The position numbers and the translations under genes were made by a program. The notes beneath the pieces are model-generated. The model saw only the letters and a list, made by a program, of their open reading frames with translations, ran no database searches and was not told the origin of the DNA. Below, in pieces: positions 43,196-55,800 of a stretch of DNA of 64,000 bases; the stretch's first letter is position 1; each line of letters starts with the position of its first letter. The DNA lies in NCBI RefSeq assembly GCF_023078275.1, contig NC_062985.1, forward strand, positions 310,001-374,000, read 5' to 3'. This DNA comes from Leguminivora glycinivorella. Its lineage: Eukaryota > Arthropoda > Insecta > Lepidoptera > Tortricidae.

Positions 43196-43713
43196 TTTAG
43201 GGTTCCGTAGTCAACTACGTGTCTGTCCGTCCGTCCGTCCGTCCGTCCGCGGATAATCTCAGTAACCGTTAGCACTAGAAAGCTGAAATTTGGTACCAAT
43301 ATGTATATCAATCACGCCAACAAAGTGCAAAAATAAAAAATGGAAAAAAATGTTTTATTAGGGTACATGTAAAGTGGGGGCTGATTTTTTTTTTCATTCC
43401 ATTCCCAATGTGTGATATATTGTTGGATAGGTATTTAAAAATAAATAAGGGTTTACTAAGATCGTTTTTTGATAATATTAATACTTTCGGAAATAATTGC
43501 TCCTAAAGGAAAAAGAAGTGCGTCCCCCCCCCCCTCTAACTTTTGAACCATATGTTTAAAAAATATGAAAAAAATCACAAAAGTAGAACTTTATAAAGAC
43601 TTTCTAGGAAAATTGTTTTGAACTTGATAGGTTCAGTAGTTTTTGAGAAAAATATGGAAAGCTACGGAACCCTACACTGAGCGTGGCCCGACACGCTCTT
43701 GGCCGGTTTTTTT
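43196..43713 (+). repeat. GGTTCCG-family repeat, direct copy 2
   Basis: Nearly identical to 42124-42658. A short deletion near the start removes the AGGAACCCTTATAG block. Confidence 0.88.
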
Positions 43714-43877
43714 AAACCTTAATGCCATGAGGCATTTTCTGTCCTCATTCTTGACGGACCTAGTTTTTGCCACGACTGCGTCGACTTGGAAAAATTGAAT
43801 TTATAAGATCACTCATGCGTCTGTCTATCCGTTTGTCAGTCATAACCCATTTTTACCGTAAATAATAAACCAATTAA

Positions 43878-43968
43878 CACATTCGTGGACACGTATGCTA
43901 TAGCATACGCGTAGTCATTTGTTTCCTTTGGTCTATGACAGATGCGTGACTAGCCGTCCGTGAACGTG
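43878..43968. mobile_element. 91-bp MITE with TTAA duplication, CACRTTC termini
   Basis: TTAA at 43874-43877 and 43969-43972. Inverted ends CACATTCGTGGACACG and CGTCCGTGAACGTG, and a TATGCTATAGCATA hairpin inside. Confidence 0.75.
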
Positions 43969-43972
43969 TTAA

Positions 43973-44471
43973 GTTATTTATTTTTTCATAATTTTGAACT
44001 GGTTTGGAGATGATATTCTCAATCGTCTTAGTTACACTCCATTTCACATAAAGCAATCAGAGAGAGATTCAAAGATTTTCAGGGTCACTTATTACAAATC
44101 TTAAAATTGAAATCAGGCAATATGTGGAGGTGGTGAGTAAATGTGTTGTAATACCTACAATATTTATCTTTGTCCTAAGGGCCAATTGGTTTCCTCATAA
44201 TAAAACGACAGGGACTTTTATGAAACGATCAATAATGACCAAAATCACCAAATAACGATATTTATTATTTACACCAAGCAAATAATGTGCTGAATAATGC
44301 CCACTAGGGAGAAGTAGGGATGGTCCGGTCCTGTCAGTACATAAATATACAATTCTCTGAGGGCTTTTAAAGTACTTCATACTTCTAATTTTGCTTATTT
44401 CAAGTCTGAAATAAAAATTTCCCGGCAAACACTGTATAAAACAGTTCATTTTTGAAAAGGCAATTTAAATA
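43973..44471. other. no recognisable feature
   Basis: No motif and no repeat shared in the window. Confidence 0.4.
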
Positions 44472-44726
44472 ACCACAAAATTAAAATTTTGAAAAACCCC
44501 CGACCGCGACCTAGTGGACCGATTTTCATGAAACATAGCTAAGAACACTCCCGACTAACACAGCTTTCAAATACAAAAAACTAAATCGAAATCGGTTCAT
44601 CCGTTCGCGAGCTACGATGCCACAGACAGACACAAACACAGACAGATAAGACAGATAGACAGACAGACAGACAGACAGACACGTCAAACTTATAGCACCC
44701 CGTCGTTTTTGCGTCGGGGGTTAAAA
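44472..44726 (+). repeat. CCCCCGAC-family repeat
   Basis: CCACAAAATTAAAATTTTG to GCGTCGGGGGTTAAAA. Confidence 0.85.
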
Positions 44727-45685
44727 ATTATTGTATGTAATCTCTACGGTTGCATCTAGGAAGCCAATTGAGATTTTAACGCTTTTAACAGTTAATTAAT
44801 TTGGCCCACGTTGGGCGCCACTGTAATGAACGTCGGCGGAACGCCATTGTAATATTATTATTTGAGAATGTAAATTTAGCCACTTTTTTGTCGTCAACGG
44901 CTGATAGTCCACGTCCCTTGTAAAATCTAGCTATCAATTTACAAGTGCCAACTACCGTACACTGTCGTACTTACCGTACCAAAATCAATAATAATTAGCA
45001 TATAATCACCTTGACACTGGCAAAATAGTCCCACCAATGGACTGAGGCCATTTAATTTTAAAAACTTAACTTAACTTAATTATAAAAGTACAGATCTGCT
45101 CCATAATATATTCAACTTAATCAGGTCAACATTTTGTCATTCATATAATACTATGGTTACTATATGGATGACAACATTTTGACAGGCATACTACCTAAGG
45201 CACTAACATTCTGGATATACTATTATCCAAACACATCCATGCAAGGTTCGAATGTTTACGTGGAACTAAAGAGCATTTGGCACGGGTGGAGGCATGCGAC
45301 CAATAGCCCGGCCGGAATGCGGGCTATTTGGGCTATTAGGGGCTAAATTAGACGGACCTAACTCTACGCCGTTAAACGGGCTGTTTCCCGCTTGAAATGG
45401 ACTTCGTAAGAACTCAGCAGGAGGTTATGAAAATGTGGTTTTGGAGTCAAAAGTTAATAGGAGCATTCCTTGAAATAGTCTATACCGTTGTCTTGTACAA
45501 ACTACAAACGCGACTCTTCTGAAAATTGGTGAGTGTAAGAGGCTTTTTATAAGGCATTGTAAGGTATGATCGATTGCTTTAAACGCTGAAAAAAATCTCA
45601 TCACAAGAAATATTGCGTTTGTACGGGACAGCCCATGGTTTGGCCCAAAATAGTTTTTAACGTCTGACGTGCTTGTTGAACCCTT
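44727..45685. other. no recognisable feature
   Basis: Low repeat content. No coding motif on either strand. Confidence 0.45.
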
Positions 45686-45820
45686 AGTCCGTTTTCACGT
45701 TATACGATCCAATATCGGATTTCGAAAGGATTTCAATGAAAAAAATCCAAAATGGCACCTGTAATGTATGGAATATGGGTCCTACATCCGATATCGGATC
45801 GGATAAAGTGAAAACGCACT
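45686..45820. mobile_element. GTGCGTTTTCAC foldback MITE, complete
   Basis: Arms GTCCGTTTTCACGTTATACG and ATCGGATAAAGTGAAAACGC. Confidence 0.82.
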
Positions 45821-45891
45821 TACAGTTACAGCTAAGGCATCTTGAAATCTTATTCATAAAAGTCACCTAGGATATTATAATCATAACATTC

Positions 45892-45998
45892 GTGACATTT
45901 GCCAAGAGTGGCACTGTAACTTTAGCAGTGTCATGTGCTCTGCCTACCCCTTTAGGGGAAACAGGCGTGATTGAATGTATGTATGTATGTAACATTCA
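45892..45998 (+). repeat. (ATGT)n-tailed retroposon fragment
   Basis: TTGCCAAGAGTGGCACTG ... ATGTGCTCTGCCTACCCC ... AGGCGTGATTGAATGTATG with an ATGT tail. Inverted relative to 5912 and 25713. Confidence 0.75.
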
Positions 45999-46229
45999 TG
46001 AATTCTAGTTTAATTCATCGCCCGCATAAGGCTTTACACATTGTATATCTTTGCGTGCGTGTCAACGCTGTGTGACATGATAGCCCCATTTCTATTAGTG
46101 CCCTAGTGCTGAACAAGCATTTCCATCACACTGCGGCGAAGGCGTTGAGTTACAGTTGCCAACTAAGGGCAGAGTTCACGGCGATACGGGGTTTCGGTAG
46201 ACCGGTCAAATCTTACACGAAAATCTGCT

Positions 46230-49128
46230 AAAAAAACAAAGTGTGATGTAAAGCTGCATTTTTGGTATATTATTTAGGGTCCTTGGAGGACTGTGAAACT
46301 ATGTTTTGCAAGCAAAAAAAGGGTGTGCTTTTTTTTTAATTTGCAAAAAACTGCAAAAAAATCGGACTTTTTTTAGTTTTTGTAGTGTCATTTAAAAACT
46401 AGACATTTTAGGCAATAAGTTGCTTCGCAAAGGTTAAAGGACATTAAATTTTAAATCATTTGAGCCTACTCGCAATGCCGTATCTCAAACAGTTTTTGAG
46501 ATATGACACTTCAAAAAAGGGTATTTTTTCCCCTCTTTATAAAAATTTTCGTTTTGCCAATATTTTGAGACAGATTTCAGCAAAACATATCACGGTATTA
46601 TATATTTTGCGAAATAAAGTTGTAGAAAATTTAATTAGCTTTCATTTAAGACCAAAAGAGGGCCAGTTAGTCAAATAATCAAATTTATAACCTAAAAAAA
46701 TAAGATTATAATAGCATAAATCTAGTATAACTAGATCAGAAATCAGTGGTGGAGGGTGATGGCCAAACGGGATAGTTTACGTGATATATATTTCAAGAGA
46801 CGTAACAAAGAAGGCGTTATTATTATTTGGGGACTGTTCAAGTATTACGTAAGCACTATAACAATAATAGGCATTATACGTAAGCACTATAATTATAGGG
46901 GGCGAGGAGGTGATTGCTCTGCTTATAGGGTTTTGGTGATGATTTAGAGCTTTCCTTACTTTCTTGCTGACAAGGGGAATGCGGGGATGGTATATATTTT
47001 TAATAAATTAGATTAGAAACCTAAAAAAATAAGATTATAGCATAAATCTAGTATAACTGGATCAGAAGTGAGTAGTGGAGGGTGATGGCCAAACATCATG
47101 CCAAAAGATGGATAAAGATAAGAATGGGGGAGGGTTAACACTTGTTATAAGTTTTGTCTTTTATCTATTTTACTGTACAGTTTCTTACTTAATAGTTGAA
47201 CGGCCCCTTGTCTTTGACATACTTCCACTTGTTACTTCCCTCTATACATTTTGTATGGGGCAAGGTGTGTAGAACAATGTATTTAATATTATGTTTCGTA
47301 TGTTGTCTAGACAGTCAGGTATCTTAAAGTGTGTGTGTTTTTTTTAATATCTGTGTATTGCCTATGGTATTAAATTTTAGATGGCTGGATGGATGGATTG
47401 TATAGTGTGTGAGTGCTCTTAAAAATTACCACAAACACAAGCGTCACAAAATATCAGTCATACTCTGCCACTGAAACAGTGGAACTAAATAAATGAGTGG
47501 CGATTTACTATTATTGCTGGATTCTGAGTTTTGATGTGAGAAAGACCTGGCACATCAGTATCGCCGCCTGACGAAAAAACGATTCGGAAAACCTTCATTG
47601 GTGTGAAGTGGTCAACACCAACACCAATGTGGCTCGACTATTGCAGTGGCCGAGTACGAGTGATATTTTGCAACACTGGAATTTGTGTTTGAAATGGTCA
47701 TTTTTAATAGCACTCAAACACTATTCATCTAAAAATCAACACTAGAAATAAGTACAGATTTGGGCGTGTCAAGTTATCAATATCACTGCGGTGAAAAAGG
47801 CCACTGACTGTCCAGACAACATACGTCAAACATGTTGAATACATTAAGAGTTATGATAGGGCCGACCAAGCGCACTTCCTGCAGAATTAAAGAAGTTGCT
47901 GCAGTCAAAAATGACACTTTTCTTCTTCCTCTGTTCCTCATGGCTTAGGATTGCGACGGTCAAGTTGCTTAGTTCTATGGTAATGTCGACGGAACGCCAC
48001 AACATACCGAGATTGAAGATGACTTCAAACTATCAAATGTATGGAATCCAGTGATTTGTTTGAGTAAGTGAAGTCAGAATTGAACAAACGTAGTGACATT
48101 GTAAGTGTAGTGTGTTTGGACAGACCATCGTGTGTGAATGCGACCGGATTTACACCCGCAACCGCCTTCTTCATTTTTAGAAATATCGGGAGCACGACAA
48201 AAATCAAAAAGGTAATCACGGTCTATATCCCAGTCAATATAAGTCTGACGTAGAATACATAGTAGTATTTCTCATTTAAATAGTATAGAAGGAAGTAAAA
48301 AATGGGACTACGTCAAGGACAAGGGGTCATTCAAGAGTTACTTATGCTAATTTATTACAAATATATACCCTCCCCCCATTTCCCTTGTCAGCAAAAAAGT
48401 AAGGAAAGCTCTAAATCATCACCAAAACCCTATAAGCAGAGCAAATCACCTCCTCGGCCCCTATAATTATAGTGCTTACGTATAATGCCTATTATTGTTA
48501 TAGTGCTTACGTAATACTTGAACAGTCCCCAAATAATAATAACGCCTTCTTTGTTACGTCTCTTGAAATATATATTACGTAAACTATCCCGTTTGGCCAT
48601 CACCCTCCACCACTGATTTCTGATCTAGTTATACTAGATTTATGCTATTATAATCTTATTTTTTTAGGTTATAAATTTGATTATTTGACTAACTGGCCCT
48701 CTTTTGGTCTTAAATGAAAGCTAATTAAATTTTCTACAACGTTATTTCACAAAATATATAATACCGTGATATGTTTTGCTGAAATCTGTCTCAAAATATT
48801 GGCAAAACGAAAATTTTCATAAAGAGGGGGAAAATACCCTTTTTTGAAGTGTCATATCTCAAAAACTGTTTGAGATACGTCATTGCGAGTAGGCTCAAAT
48901 GATTTCAAATTTAATGTTCTTTAACTTTTGCGAAGCAACTTATTGCCTTAAATGTCTAGTTTTTAAATGACACTACAAAAACTAAAAAAAGTCCGATATT
49001 TTTGCAGTTTTTTGCAAATTAAAAAAAAAGCACACCCTTTTTTTGCTTGCAAAACATAGTTTCACAGTCCTCCAAGGACCCTAAATAATATACCAAAAAT
49101 GCAGCTTTACATCACACTTTGTTTTTTT
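46230..49128. mobile_element. 2.9-kb element with 782-bp terminal inverted repeats
   Basis: Left arm 46230-47011 (AAAAAAACAAAGTGTGATGT ... AATAAATTAG) and right arm 48347-49128 are reverse complements of equal length, differing by scattered substitutions. The 1.3-kb interior has no transposase motif. A block at 47018-47095 repeats arm sequence (46688-46763). No clear target duplication was found. Conceivably a large non-autonomous DNA element or an inverted duplication. Confidence 0.78.
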
Positions 49129-49318
49129 ATTTCTCTTTTTGACCAATCTAAAATAGAACACGGTGTCAATAAGACACGGTTCTAAAGTGGCCTAGACAGC
49201 ATTCAAATTGGTTGACCATACAGCATGCACTTACATATTTGAAAGTAGCATTGGCAATAACACCGCAAACGACAGTTCATTTCAAACTTTAGCTATGCGG
49301 GAAATTTTGGAAAATCCA

Positions 49319-49750
49319 TAATAGTACATTTCGATACAAGTGCGAAAAAGAGGAAGTTCGAAACGAGTGGCGATAAATTAAAACACGACCGAAGGGAGTC
49401 ACGAGTTACGAATTTCCTTTTCGCACGTGTATCGAACGACGTTTTTCAGTACAGATGACCATCGGAAGTTTCGAACTGGCATATAATGAACCACTTCTCG
49501 CACTAGTGCGTAAAAAAAAGTTTCAGTACAGATGGTGCTTTTTTTACGCACTAGTGCGAGAAGTGGTTCATTATCATTATATGCCAGGTCGAAACTTCAG
49601 AGGCTCATCTGTACTGGAAAACTTCGTACGATACACGTGCGAAAAGGAAATTCGTAACTCGTGTCGATTTAAAACACTCCCTTCGGTCGTGTTTTATCGC
49701 CACTCGTTTCGAACTTCCTTTTTTACGCACTTGTATCGTAATGTACTATT
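49319..49750. mobile_element. 432-bp foldback element, TACGATACAAGTGCG family
   Basis: Arms of about 210 bp run from AATAGTACATTTCGATACAA inward to CTTCTCGCACTAGTGCG. They contain AACACGACCGAAGGGAG and TTCCTTTTCGCACGTGTATC. The 138-codon ORF at 49455-49871 is palindrome read-through. Fragments of the family lie at 23500, 24800 and 27900. Confidence 0.85.
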
Positions 49751-49937
49751 TCATCAAATTTCTTGGCCCCAACCAAACGTTCGGTACGGCATCCCATCAC
49801 GCGAGCCTCGAATAAACCTAACGGACGATACATTTCCTATTATCTACGCCATAACGTCGCAAACGCCTTGACAATACATACCTACACAACTTCAACCTTA
49901 ACATTTTGTAACAAGGTTGATTACAGGTAAAGTCAGG

Positions 49938-50168
49938 CACACCTCGGACACTGGCGATCAAACATATGAAAGAGGCGCGTTCTTAGCACACAGTCTAAGC
50001 TCATGTAGGTGAACGCGTACTATGCTTGTATGAGTGAAATATGGCAGGTCGACTGTTCGCGTTTTTGACAGGCGGTAACTGTGAGGTAACCGAGAGGGGG
50101 TGGGTGGCACTTTCAGCGGGGAGCGGGAGTGGCCATACTGTACGATAGTACTCTTTATTATACTGTGG
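49938..50168. mobile_element. second copy of the 16059 element
   Basis: Inverted relative to 16059-16303. Shares GTCCGAG, GAAAGAGGCGCGTTC and GCGGGGAGCGGGAGTGGCC. Confidence 0.75.
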
Positions 50169-50235
50169 TCAAGGCATTAAATACAGACGCGGACAATGTG
50201 CCAAAACTATGTATCTACAACTTTAACGTATAAGC

Positions 50236-50413
50236 AACCAGCTTTTGCCCGCGGCTTCGCTCACGTTAGAAAGAGATAAAAAGTAGCCTATGTCACTCTC
50301 CATCCCTTCAACTATCTCCACCTAAAAAATCAGGTCAATTCGTCGCTCGGTTTTGCTGTGAAAGGCGGACAAACAAACAGACACACACACTTTCCCATTT
50401 ATAATATTAGTAT
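50236..50413 (-). repeat. GCCGCGGGCAAAAGCTAG-family repeat
   Basis: AGCTTTTGCCCGCGGCTTCG to CCATTTATAATATTAGTATA. Confidence 0.85.
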
Positions 50414-50439
50414 AATATAAAATCGCGTATCCATACTAA

Positions 50440-50565
50440 GGGCCAGTTGCATCAACCATATTTGACAGACGCATTATCGTCAAGCAGCGGACGTCTATGG
50501 AACTTCCCATACAATAAAATTTAACGAACGGTTTAACGGTGACAGGCGGTTTGATGCAACCGGCT
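50440..50565. mobile_element. 126-bp PIF/Harbinger-like MITE, GGCCAGTTGCATCAA termini
   Basis: TAA flanks both sides (50437-50439 and 50566-50568). Inverted ends GGCCAGTTGCATCAACC and GGTTTGATGCAACCGGC. Confidence 0.78.
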
Positions 50566-50569
50566 TAAG

Positions 50570-50870
50570 TGCCAAAAGGATGGACCATTTTTATCAAAGT
50601 TGTCCACCCCACTTTTTTTGTAACATTGGTATGTTTTACGCAAAAAAAAATGTCCCAAGATTTCCATACATTTTTCAAACCTTCCATTCCGTTACCACCA
50701 TACAAAATTTACGAAAAAATAGTAACGGAACGGAAAAAAACCTAGGGACACCTTCTTTCTCCTATTATGTAGTATTGAAAGCGTCGCGATTCTGAGTGGA
50801 AGCCACATAAAAAAATCCAACTCCAAAAAAAAGTGGGGTAGACAACTTTGAAAAAATGGCCTATACACGA
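50570..50870. mobile_element. foldback MITE, GTCCACCCCACTTTTTTT family
   Basis: TTGTCCACCCCACTTTTTTTG at the left (first 20 bases are diagnostic) and AAAAGTGGGGTAGACAAC at the right. Other copies lie at 51733-51945 and 52648-52856. Confidence 0.78.
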
Positions 50871-50881
50871 GTTTATTCCTT

Positions 50882-50976
50882 ACTGTGTTTTCACATGATC
50901 TGATCCGATATCGCTTAAATGTATGGGATATCGGTCCGACATCCGATATCTGATCGGATAATGTGAAAACGCACTG
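50882..50976. mobile_element. GTGCGTTTTCAC foldback MITE, short
   Basis: ACTGTGTTTTCACATGATC and GATAATGTGAAAACGCACT arms. Confidence 0.8.
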
Positions 50977-51433
50977 ATGCGTTTAGATTGAGGATACATA
51001 TTTCTGGCACGTTGTCCGCATATATATATTTAATGTACCAACGTGTGATGAAGGACCTTTTGGATTGGAAGTGAGGTTCGTGTTATTAGGTGTTTCGCTC
51101 GAATATTACAGTAATAGTGGGCTGTTATCGGTTGATGAGTGGGTTACTGTGCGGGTTCCCAGGTGCGAATTATGGATGTCACTAGGCTTTAGGTAAACAT
51201 GAGTATTGGCTAAGTATACATATGAAAATACGCAGCATTCTGACAAGAAATAAATTATTTCGTGATTTGGTAATGTTATTTTATTCGTTTTAAAAAATAT
51301 ACTGTCTTTTTTTCATTATTATTAAAGTTCAAAATCTTAACTTATGCGCAGAGTTTCGTGTATCTTAAATGCTAAGCCAAAAATGGTTTGTTTTTAAGTA
51401 TTACAGAGTTGAGTTAGACTTGAACTTTTTCTA
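50977..51433. other. no recognisable feature
   Basis: No repeat or coding motif was seen. Confidence 0.4.
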
Positions 51434-51530
51434 CAGCTTTAGCACAGCTTGCCTTGTCGCGCACGAGTCTATGCATACAGCGCGACTTCAAGTATGAACC
51501 CGCGCGCGACAAGGCAAGTTGTGCTAAAGG
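51434..51530. mobile_element. 97-bp foldback, TTTAGCACAGCTTGCC
   Basis: Arms TTTAGCACAGCTTGCCTTGT and ACAAGGCAAGTTGTGCTAAA. Fragments lie at 41356 and 59935. Confidence 0.8.
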
Positions 51531-51732
51531 GTCTGTCAACTAAGTCACCAAATAAAACCTCGTCCATAACCAGTAAAGCATCCATCCACATCTTTGGTTT
51601 TCAATGAGATCTACAAACAGATAAATAAATAAATAAATATTGGGGACACCAGACGATATACATACTTAAATAGATAAATACAAAATACTTATATACGTAG
51701 AAAACATCATCAAATCAAACTATAATGTAGGC

Positions 51733-51945
51733 ATTTTTTTTTTTTCAAAGTTGTCCTCCCCACTTTTTTTGTAACATGCGTGCTCAGAATCGCGAAGTCT
51801 TTCGACTCTGATAGGAGAAAAAAAAATCCCAAGATTTCCATACATTTTTTAAACCTTCCATTCCGTTACCGCCATACAAAGTTCCAAATCCAAAAAAAGT
51901 GGGGGGGGAACTTTAAAAAAAATGACCCATGTTCCAAAACGATTT
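51733..51945. mobile_element. GTCC(A/T)CCCCACTTTTTTT foldback, second copy
   Basis: Left arm TGTCCTCCCCACTTTTTTTG and right AAAAAGTGGGGGGGGAACTT. Confidence 0.75.
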
Positions 51946-51985
51946 CTGTATCGAATTTTGCCCACAACGTGTGTTAATTACATCG

Positions 51986-52231
51986 ATCCATACTTAATAT
52001 TATAAATGGGAATGTGTGTGTGTCTGTTTGTTTGTCCGTCTTTCAAGGCAAAACGGAGCGACGAATTAAAGTGATTTCTTAAGTGGAGATAGTTAAAGGG
52101 ATGGAGAGTGACATAGGCTGCTTTTTGTGTCTTTTGAACCCCCCGCTTCCCCAAAATGGGGGGTGGAAGTTAGTATGCAGCATTCCGCAATTTTCGAATG
52201 TAACGAGAGCGAAGCCGCGGGTAAAAGCTAG
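51986..52231 (+). repeat. GCCGCGGGCAAAAGCTAG-family repeat
   Basis: TCCATACTTAATATTATAAA to GAAGCCGCGGGTAAAAGC. Confidence 0.85.
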
Positions 52232-52383
52232 TTTACTGTATAAATGACATATCTGTTATCGATGGAATTCGGAGATGATTCATTAAAGCCCGGCGAGTCC
52301 GCAAATGTCCCCCAAATGGCTTTCCAATATTTCCACACCACTCATTAATAGTAGATAGAATGACAAGTCAAAATTATTATTAA

Positions 52384-52540
52384 CTAGCTTTTGCCCGCGG
52401 CTTCGCACGCGTTAGAAAGAGACAAAAAGTAGCCTATGTCACTCTCCGTCCCTTTAAGTATCTCCACTTAAAAAATCGCGTCAATTCCTCGCTCCGTTTT
52501 GCCTTGAAAGACGGACAAACAAACAGACACACATCCGTTC
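52384..52540 (-). repeat. GCCGCGGGCAAAAGCTAG-family repeat
   Basis: CTAGCTTTTGCCCGCGGCTT to CAAACAAACAGACACACA. Facing the 51986 copy. Confidence 0.82.
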
Positions 52541-52587
52541 AAATCTCAATTCGTAGCAGTCAAACGTAGTTACGGCGGGCGTAGCAT

Positions 52588-52856
52588 TCGTGCGTAGCCG
52601 AATGCGCAAACGCTCACGAAAAGCTCACAATAATATCTCTTTCGTAGCTGGGCCATTTTTTTTGTCCACCCCACTTTTTTTATAACATGGGTATTTTTTA
52701 CGCGATTCATACTCAGAATCGCGAGGTCTTTCGATCCTGATAGGAGAAAAAAAAATGTCCCATGAATCCCATACATTTTTTCGAACCTTCCAATCCGTTA
52801 CCGCCATACAAAATGTATGAAAAAATGGTAACGGAATGGAAAAAAAACCTTGGGAC
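52588..52856. mobile_element. TAGCCGAAT foldback fragment followed by truncated GTCCACCCC foldback
   Basis: 52588-52648 has GTAGCCGAATGCGCAAACGC. From 52648, TGTCCACCCCACTTTTTTTA starts the third copy of the 50570 family. That copy stops at CCTTGGGACT, where the LINE 3-prime end joins. Confidence 0.7.
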
Positions 52857-55800
52857 TTTTAATTAAACTAAAACTAATACAAAAAAAAACTTAACTATGA
52901 ACTTATAAATAAAACTATAACTAAACTAAAACTACCTATGAAATTAAACCCTACAAATAAAAAATTGTGTCTAAATTTGAGCCGACCGGTAGGGTGCCCA
53001 GAAGACTGGCAGCATTGCCGCGCTGAACGGCAATGCCAATGCGCTGGGCAAGGTAAGCCCCAGCCTTCCGGTCACCTGACGCGTCTATAAGACGTTTAGC
53101 CAGCTCCTTAAAAATGCCGTGTGCGCCTTGACCCCACGGCCCAAGCGTCTCTACGCCAAAGGGCTCAAATATGTAGCCGGCGTCGATGGCTGCATATTTG
53201 TGCCGCTTAAGATGCTCGGCCGCATCAGCAGCAGCGCCAGCCCTAACCGAGGTCCCTGGAAGATGGGAAGGTGCGACGGTGTCCACGCACGTGGCATCCC
53301 AGACTAGGGGTCGACCCAGCTTCCAAGGAACCAGCGTCATGCCGTCTGGTCTCTTTCCGTCGTCACGCGCTAGACCCGTAGGTTCTAGAACGGACGGCGC
53401 TCCGGCGGAGACCAGGGCTCGACGCAGTATGTCGTTAAGGCTTGCGTGGCGTGCCGTGCGACCGGCACTCTTGGTGCAAGACAGGCCGTGGGTTCCAAAC
53501 TTGGACACTTCAACGCCGCAATGGCATCGGTGTGGCGTCACGCATGCCGCCCCCAAGCGCAGCGATACAGCGAGCCTAAAGGTGCTGCTGGTAAGCAGGG
53601 TACCAATATTGCTGGAAGGGAGTGCCTGCAGCCATGCGCCGGATTCCCTCTTTGCACCAGCAAGGAGACGAGCTCGTTCTGCAGGGCTAGTGGCCGTTTC
53701 ATAGAGATTATCACGTACTAGCATGCAGAGCGGCTCGTCCCATTGATGCTGCGAATGGCGCATCTCGGGCTTGTCTTTGTTGGGGCACGCAGCCTTCCAG
53801 CAATCCAGGGCTTCTGTCAAAAAAGGTAAATCGAAATGGTCAGGGTTAATTTTTAGAATTTTGCAACATAAATTTTGGATACTGTAACCAGAAGAAAGGA
53901 AGGCGGGTAATGCTAAACTAGAGATTTGGCGGATCCCAATACCACCGTGTCTAATGGGCAATGTGGCTTGGGTCCATTGGCGGCTGTCAAAATGAATGTT
54001 TATAACAGAAGACAAAGTATTTTTTATAATTTCATCTAGCTTGGCCAAAAGGTGGGGAAATTTCCAAAGTTGACAGCATCGAAGGGCATACGAAAATTTT
54101 GGGACGAATAGGCAAAATTTTATAATAGTATAGGCCATGTGAGGGTTAATTTGGAGTAAGCGGTCCGAAAAGAAACTAAAATTTTGATGTTTTTCATTGA
54201 TGTACCCTGGGAGCGCGTCGTCGAAGATAGGTGAGCCTAATAGAAAAAGTGAGCTTGAATCTAAAATTTTGATATCAGGTGCGAAATTTTGGAACTTAGG
54301 AATTGTCGTATCTTTTTGGAAATTATCTAAAAAAAATAGTTCACACTTTGAAAAATTTAGAGTTAAACCTATTTGTGAAAATTCTTTTGTAAGAGTTTCG
54401 AGATCTTTTAAAACTTCGTCGACCCAGGGTACCATCGTCGAGATACCAAACATTAAACTTTGAATTTAAGCGCTTGATAATCGGTTGGATGACCAGACTA
54501 AAAAGCGCTGGGCCGAGGGGGTCGCCTTGCTGACATCCTACGGCGGAGGATATGAGGTTATTTTTGAAGAGTAACTTGGAGGGGTATCGATAACACTGCC
54601 AAATAAAATTATAGAGTTCAGGAATTTTGTCTTTGACCTGTGTCAGCAAGGCGCCTCGATCGACTGAGTTGAAGGCATTTCGTACATCTACCTTTAGTAT
54701 TACCTCGCCTTCCCCACTTACAGTAAAAGCACGTAAGAAATGTACCGCTGCTTCACACCCGCCTTTTGAGCCGAATCCTAACTGAAGAGGTTGAAAGTAC
54801 GTCCGCAGTGTATCTGACACAGCTCTGCAGCAGGTTTTGGCCGCCAGGCGGCGGTAGGTTGTACCTACCGCAATGGGCCTAATTCCACCATCCTTCTTAG
54901 CAAGCGCACACAGGTTGGCTCCGTATAAGATGTCAGTGACATCAGGGTTAACTTTTCCCTGTAACATGTGATTAACCAAAAATGTTAGTTCTTTTAAAAG
55001 GGCCTCAGCGGCTTCGCCACAGCAGTGACCAAGTAGATCCTTAAGATGTTGGGGCGACAGACCGTCAAGACCACCTGCCGAACCATTAGGGAAAGAACTA
55101 ACTGCTGCCTGAATCTCCTCGGGTGTTACCTGGAGGCAAGGATCAGAAAGGCCGGGAGGATCGGGTAGTTTGGCATTGATATCGGGGGACGGGTGTTTAC
55201 TTAATAGGGCTGCAAAAGTGTCGGGAGTGTCAGGGGCGATAGCGTCATTGGAAAATAGGAGGCGTGCGGCGCCTTTTATATTGCCTTCTCCAATTTTTGT
55301 TTCGACGTGACGACGGAATGACTGACTTTGTTTAAAGGCTGGTCTGGATAGATTAGTAATATCGTGAGGAAGAACACAATTTTGCTTTAGTCTCGATGTT
55401 AATGATACACTCCTTTGCACATCAGCTTTTACATATAGGACTCTGTACGGAAATGTTAAAAGATGCTCCCATGATTCCGGAGAATTTTGACTTACAGCAG
55501 CTTTTACGTCAGTGGCGAGTTTTTGAGCTATAAGGCTACGCGCGCCCCGCGGAATACGTTTTATAATGGGAATGGAATGTTTTAAGTTGCCAAGGATTTC
55601 AGAAAAGGGTTGTTGCTGAATTTGAGGTGTAATAGGGGTACCAGGCGTTGGGGTTGGGTTGGTTGGCGTACACACGGCTGCTCGGTTGTTGTGGATCTTG
55701 CCGATGTGAACGTTTAGTCCATGTTGTCCTTTGAAAAGCTTGCCTTGTGGGCATCGTGGACACGGTATAAATGGCTCCGCGGGTGAGATAGTAGGGGCGG

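Noticed and set aside
49455..49871. 138-codon ORF
   Set aside because: It lies across a long palindrome and its translation has no domain. The reverse arm yields related fragments.
53119..53721. Plus-strand ORFs of 62-172 codons
   Set aside because: They are antisense shadows of the LINE endonuclease region, which has the recognisable motifs on the minus strand.
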